Assembly (NCBI GenBank): GCA_034189085.1
Contig: JAXHVH010000004.1
Coordinates: 1 to 64,000 of the forward strand
Direction of reading: 5' to 3'
Source of the DNA: M55B129 sp034189085
GTDB taxonomy: Bacteria > Bacillota > Dethiobacteria > DTU022
Length of the DNA stretch: 64,000 nucleotides
Below, in pieces: positions 61,169 through 64,000 of the stretch. Numbering within the stretch: position 1 is the first letter of the stretch; every line of letters starts with the position of its first letter. The notes beneath the pieces were generated by a model. The model was not told where the DNA came from, did not search any database, and worked only from the letters and a program-made list of their open reading frames with translations. A program made the position numbers and the translations under genes.

Positions 61169-62277
61169 TAAAATTAGAAAACGTGACCAAAAAATTTCCC
61201 GGCATGTCGATCCCTGCCGTTAAAGACCTGAACCTTGAAGTTAAAGAGGGGGATGTCTGTATTCTGGTTGGGCCTTCAGGCTGCGGGAAAACGACGACCA
61301 TGAAGATGATCAATCGTATTTATGAACCTACCAGCGGGGAGATCTATATCAACGGGCAGAACACCCTGGAGATGGATCCCATCAAGCTGCGTCTTGATAT
61401 TGGCTATGTTATTCAGGAGATTGGTCTCTTCCCTCACATGACAATTGCCGAAAATGTGGCCACGGTGCCAATGGAAAAGAAATGGCCGAAAGATAAAATC
61501 AATAAAAAGGTCGATGAAATGATGACCCTTGTCGGGCTGAATCCGGAGGAACACAAAAATCGCTATCCTTCTGCTTTGAGCGGCGGTCAGCGTCAGAGGG
61601 TCGGTGTGGCCCGAGCAATGGCTTCCGATCCGCCAATCATGTTGATGGATGAGCCTTTCGGAGCTGTTGACCCTATTACCAGGGCCCGCCTGCAGAATGA
61701 GTTTTTGCGGATCCAGGAAAGAGTAGGTAAAACAATTGTTTTTGTCACCCACGATATTGATGAGGCGATCAAAATGGGTGATGCCATCGCTGTGATGAGG
61801 GAAGGGCAGCTGATTCAGCATGCCACACCCAGTGATCTGTTGAGTGCTCCGGCCAATGAATTTGTCGAGAACCTGGTTGGTAGGAACAGGTCGATTAAGC
61901 GGCTGCACCTGATCCGCATTCGTGAAATACTGGATTCAGTTAACAGGATTGATCCGGCCACTGTTGATATGTCAGTTGACGATATCAAGAAACGGATAGA
62001 TGAAAGCGATATCCGTTCGGTGATGGTCGTTGACCGCGACAACAAGCTTAAGGGCATTATCGGGGTCAACGATTTAAAGAAAAAAGCGGGAGAAGTGGCC
62101 TCTGACTACGTGCAGGATGTATCTGATTCCATCACTGACGATGCTACCTTGAACGATGCACTCTCGGTGATGCTGGAGTGCGGTGAAGGTTATGTGGCCG
62201 TGGTAAACGAAGACGACCAGTACCAGGGAACAATCACCCTGGGTGACCTGCTCCATGTTGTAAAGGAGGATGATTAA
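61165..62277 (+). CDS. opuCA: glycine betaine/carnitine/choline ABC transporter ATP-binding protein with CBS domains
   Basis: 370 aa. Walker A LVGPSGCGKTTTMKMINRIY, Q-loop YVIQEIGLFPHMTI, signature ALSGGQRQRVGVARAMA, Walker B IMLMDEPFGAVDP, switch VTHDIDEAIKMG. Residues ~250-370 are two CBS domains (SDIRSVMVVDRDNKLKGIIG; GEGYVAVVNEDDQYQGTITL), which in OpuA/OpuC sense ionic strength or nucleotides. Flanked by two permease genes with overlaps, the standard OpuC order. Confidence 0.95.
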   Translation: MIKLENVTKKFPGMSIPAVKDLNLEVKEGDVCILVGPSGCGKTTTMKMINRIYEPTSGEIYINGQNTLEMDPIKLRLDIGYVIQEIGLFPHMTIAENVATVPMEKKWPKDKINKKVDEMMTLVGLNPEEHKNRYPSALSGGQRQRVGVARAMASDPPIMLMDEPFGAVDPITRARLQNEFLRIQERVGKTIVFVTHDIDEAIKMGDAIAVMREGQLIQHATPSDLLSAPANEFVENLVGRNRSIKRLHLIRIREILDSVNRIDPATVDMSVDDIKKRIDESDIRSVMVVDRDNKLKGIIGVNDLKKKAGEVASDYVQDVSDSITDDATLNDALSVMLECGEGYVAVVNEDDQYQGTITLGDLLHVVKEDD

Positions 62278-62278
62278 C

Positions 62279-62998
62279 ATGCTTCGCAAACTGTGGAAGT
62301 GGGTTATCATTCCTCTCCTGCTGATTGTCATCGGTGTGGTTATCGTTGTCTATGCAGTCAATAATCCAACCGATTCTCTGGTAGCCAGGGCCCTTACTTA
62401 CAGCAATATATTCAAGGCGCTACGTGAGCATCTGGGATTAATGCTGGTGTCCATGTTCGGGGCAATAATTGTTGGTGTGCTGGCAGGTATTTTGCTTTCC
62501 CGCCCCAAGCTCTATTATATCGGGCGCGGTGTGGAAAATGTGGTTAACGTGGGGCAGACCATTCCCAGCCTGGCTATCCTGGCTCTTTTCTTTACCATTC
62601 TGGGGTTGGGTTTCAGGGTTGCTGTTTTTGCCCTGTTTCTCTATTCTATTTTACCCATCCTGCGAAATACATTTGCCGGTCTTACCAGTGTTGACGCAAG
62701 TATTATTGAATCGGCCAGGGGTATGGGGTTGAGCCCACGGCGGGTTTTAACCCGCATCGAGCTACCCATTGCTTACCCCATTATCATAGCAGGCATTCGC
62801 ACCGCAGTGGTCATCAATGTTGGTGCGGCCACCCTGGCTACTTTCATTGGGGGCGGCGGTTTCGGCGATTTAATTGTTACAGGCCTTGCCGTGCGTCGAG
62901 ATATGGTTATATTTACAGGTGCCGGATTGGCTGCCTTGACGGCAATTATTCTCGACTATGTGGTTGGACAGGTAGAAGAACATCTTGTTAGGTGGTGA
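62279..62998 (+). CDS. opuCD: glycine betaine/carnitine/choline ABC transporter second permease
   Basis: 239 aa with about six membrane helices: SMFGAIIVGVLAGILLSRP, VVNVGQTIPSLAILALFF, and the cytoplasmic coupling loop ARGMGLSPRRVLTRIELPIA. ATG 62279 is chosen because an AAGGAGG site lies 9 nt upstream; the earlier ATG 62270 directly abuts that site. It pairs with OpuCB in the membrane. Confidence 0.93.
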   Translation: MLRKLWKWVIIPLLLIVIGVVIVVYAVNNPTDSLVARALTYSNIFKALREHLGLMLVSMFGAIIVGVLAGILLSRPKLYYIGRGVENVVNVGQTIPSLAILALFFTILGLGFRVAVFALFLYSILPILRNTFAGLTSVDASIIESARGMGLSPRRVLTRIELPIAYPIIIAGIRTAVVINVGAATLATFIGGGGFGDLIVTGLAVRRDMVIFTGAGLAALTAIILDYVVGQVEEHLVRW

Positions 62999-63074
62999 TA
63001 AGAAAAAAGAGTTTTACAAATCTGGTTATGTTGGGGCTGTCAAAGAATTACAAAAAAAGGGGGATATTTTTTCT

Positions 63075-64000
63075 ATGAGTAAAAATGTTATGTGGAAAGT
63101 AATGGCTTTAATTTTGATCCTGGCGGTGCCGTTTTTTATGCTGGGATGTGACGGTGGAGCCGAAGAAGGTGCCGAAAACGGCGAAGAAGTAGTCGAAAAT
63201 GGAGAGGAAAATGGTGAAGAAACAGCTTCCGGAGGCGGATGGATTTTTGCCACCGACCATGAATATTCTATCCGTGACGACGGCTACATTGGCCTGACCG
63301 AGCTGTACGGTTTTGAATTCGACGATGTAGCGGTTATGGACCTTGGTATTACCTACACCGCTCTTCGCGATGGTGAAGTGCCTGTAGCTATGGGCTTTGC
63401 CACTGATGGGCGCATTGCCGCTTTTGACCTTGTCAACCTGGTGGACGACAAGCATTTCCACCCGGTTTACAACTGTGCCCCGGTTGTCCGCCAGGAAACA
63501 TTGGAGATGTACCCGGAGATTGCCGACATCCTGAACCCTATTGCGGCAGCGCTTGATGCTGAAACGATGTCGACCATGAACATGACGGTAGATATTGAAG
63601 AATTTTTAGCTTCCGAAGTAGCAGAAGAATGGCTTCTTGAACAGGGTTTTATCGGGGATGAACCGGCAGAAATGGGCTCGGGTGATCCAGTAGTAGTGGG
63701 TTCGAAAGAATTCACCGAACAGCTGATCCTTGGTCAGATTACTATCCTGGCCCTTGAATATAACGGTATACCAACAGTTGATCAGACCGGTCTTGGTGGC
63801 ACCGTCGTTGTTAGGGAAGCTCAAGAGGGCGGAGAAGTCGACGTTTACTGGGAGTATACAGGAACTGCTTTAATTTCGCACCTTGGATTTGACGAAGCAA
63901 TAACCGATCCGGAAGAATGCTACGCTGTAGTCAGTGAAACAGACCTGGAACAGAATGGCCTGGTCTGGTTGGACTACACTCCTTTTGACAATACCTATAC
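63075..64000 (+). CDS. betaine-type substrate-binding lipoprotein with reordered lobes, 3' truncated by the window
   Basis: 308 residues are visible and the frame is open at the right edge. A signal peptide ends in a lipobox (FFMLGC, Cys25), followed by a Gly/Glu-rich linker. Residues ~57-194 (IRDDGYIGLTELYGFEF, GFATDGRIAAFDLVNL, CAPVVRQETLEMYPEI) match what is normally the C-terminal half of an OpuCC domain. From ~205 the normal N-terminal half begins: VVVGSKEFTEQLILGQI, TGLGGTVVVREAQEGGEVDV, YWEYTGTAL. So the halves are permuted, or a half domain precedes a full one. It delivers betaine-like solutes to OpuCB/CA/CD. Confidence 0.9.
   Translation, partial: MSKNVMWKVMALILILAVPFFMLGCDGGAEEGAENGEEVVENGEENGEETASGGGWIFATDHEYSIRDDGYIGLTELYGFEFDDVAVMDLGITYTALRDGEVPVAMGFATDGRIAAFDLVNLVDDKHFHPVYNCAPVVRQETLEMYPEIADILNPIAAALDAETMSTMNMTVDIEEFLASEVAEEWLLEQGFIGDEPAEMGSGDPVVVGSKEFTEQLILGQITILALEYNGIPTVDQTGLGGTVVVREAQEGGEVDVYWEYTGTALISHLGFDEAITDPEECYAVVSETDLEQNGLVWLDYTPFDNTY

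Overview
The window reads as chromosome of an anaerobic, Gram-positive-type bacterium of the Firmicutes/Clostridia. Supporting this: strong AGGAGG-type ribosome sites with frequent GTG/TTG starts, a perfect CIRCE operator, a YxlEFG-like ABC cassette, MrfA/MrfB (YprA/YprB), DUF5320 proteins, an adenosylcobalamin riboswitch, non-pyrrolysine MttB methyltransferases, and genes of the clostridial lysine fermentation route. This is inference from gene content; there is no rRNA gene. Overall the DNA looks like ordinary core and metabolic chromosome. I saw no prophage, CRISPR array or intact insertion sequence.

Layout. 1-10 kb: central carbon metabolism on the minus strand (a divergent GAPDH, a large PPDK-like phosphotransfer protein, ApgM phosphoglycerate mutase with a small coiled-coil protein, and PfkA), with a decayed DUF72 gene between apgM and pfkA. 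9.5-16 kb: a stand-alone LigD-type polymerase, then a GH65 phosphorylase plus beta-phosphoglucomutase facing a fused OtsA-OtsB; together these could make and break down trehalose. 16-24.6 kb: two DUF5320 proteins behind an unusual operator, an FmdB zinc ribbon, a PLP lyase/decarboxylase, a GPH sugar transporter, tRNA-Gly, CIRCE-Hsp20, an ACT/DUF711 pair and a tocopherol-cyclase-like protein. 24.8-32.4 kb: an MttB homologue, a C69 peptidase, the cobalamin riboswitch with a corrinoid adenosyltransferase, a YxlEFG-like ABC system and SerC.

32.5-44 kb: metals and surface. There is a ZnuACB-Zur zinc island, a truncated DUF523/DUF1722 gene, a four-repeat lipoprotein, two membrane-anchored beta-helix proteins, and an iron operon (DtxR-type regulator, FeoA, FeoB) with a sigma-A promoter and a perfect 20-bp palindrome. 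44-57 kb: MrfB/MrfA DNA repair; a Kdd, class III aminotransferase, Kal, Kce operon; a radical SAM protein, MnmG and NadE, the last preceded by a perfect 18-bp hairpin in its leader; and a CDF metal exporter. 57.8-64 kb: MttB homologue, corrinoid protein and an OpuC-type ABC importer, probably for uptake and demethylation of glycine betaine or a similar quaternary amine. The last gene is cut by the window end and has its binding-protein halves in an unexpected order.

The strongest leads are the PPDK-like protein without a PEP/pyruvate barrel, the lysine-type operon that has an aminotransferase but no aminomutases, the beta-helix/repeat-lipoprotein surface block, the nadE leader hairpin and the permuted or duplicated betaine-binding protein. 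All family assignments were made by eye from sequence motifs; no database search was run.
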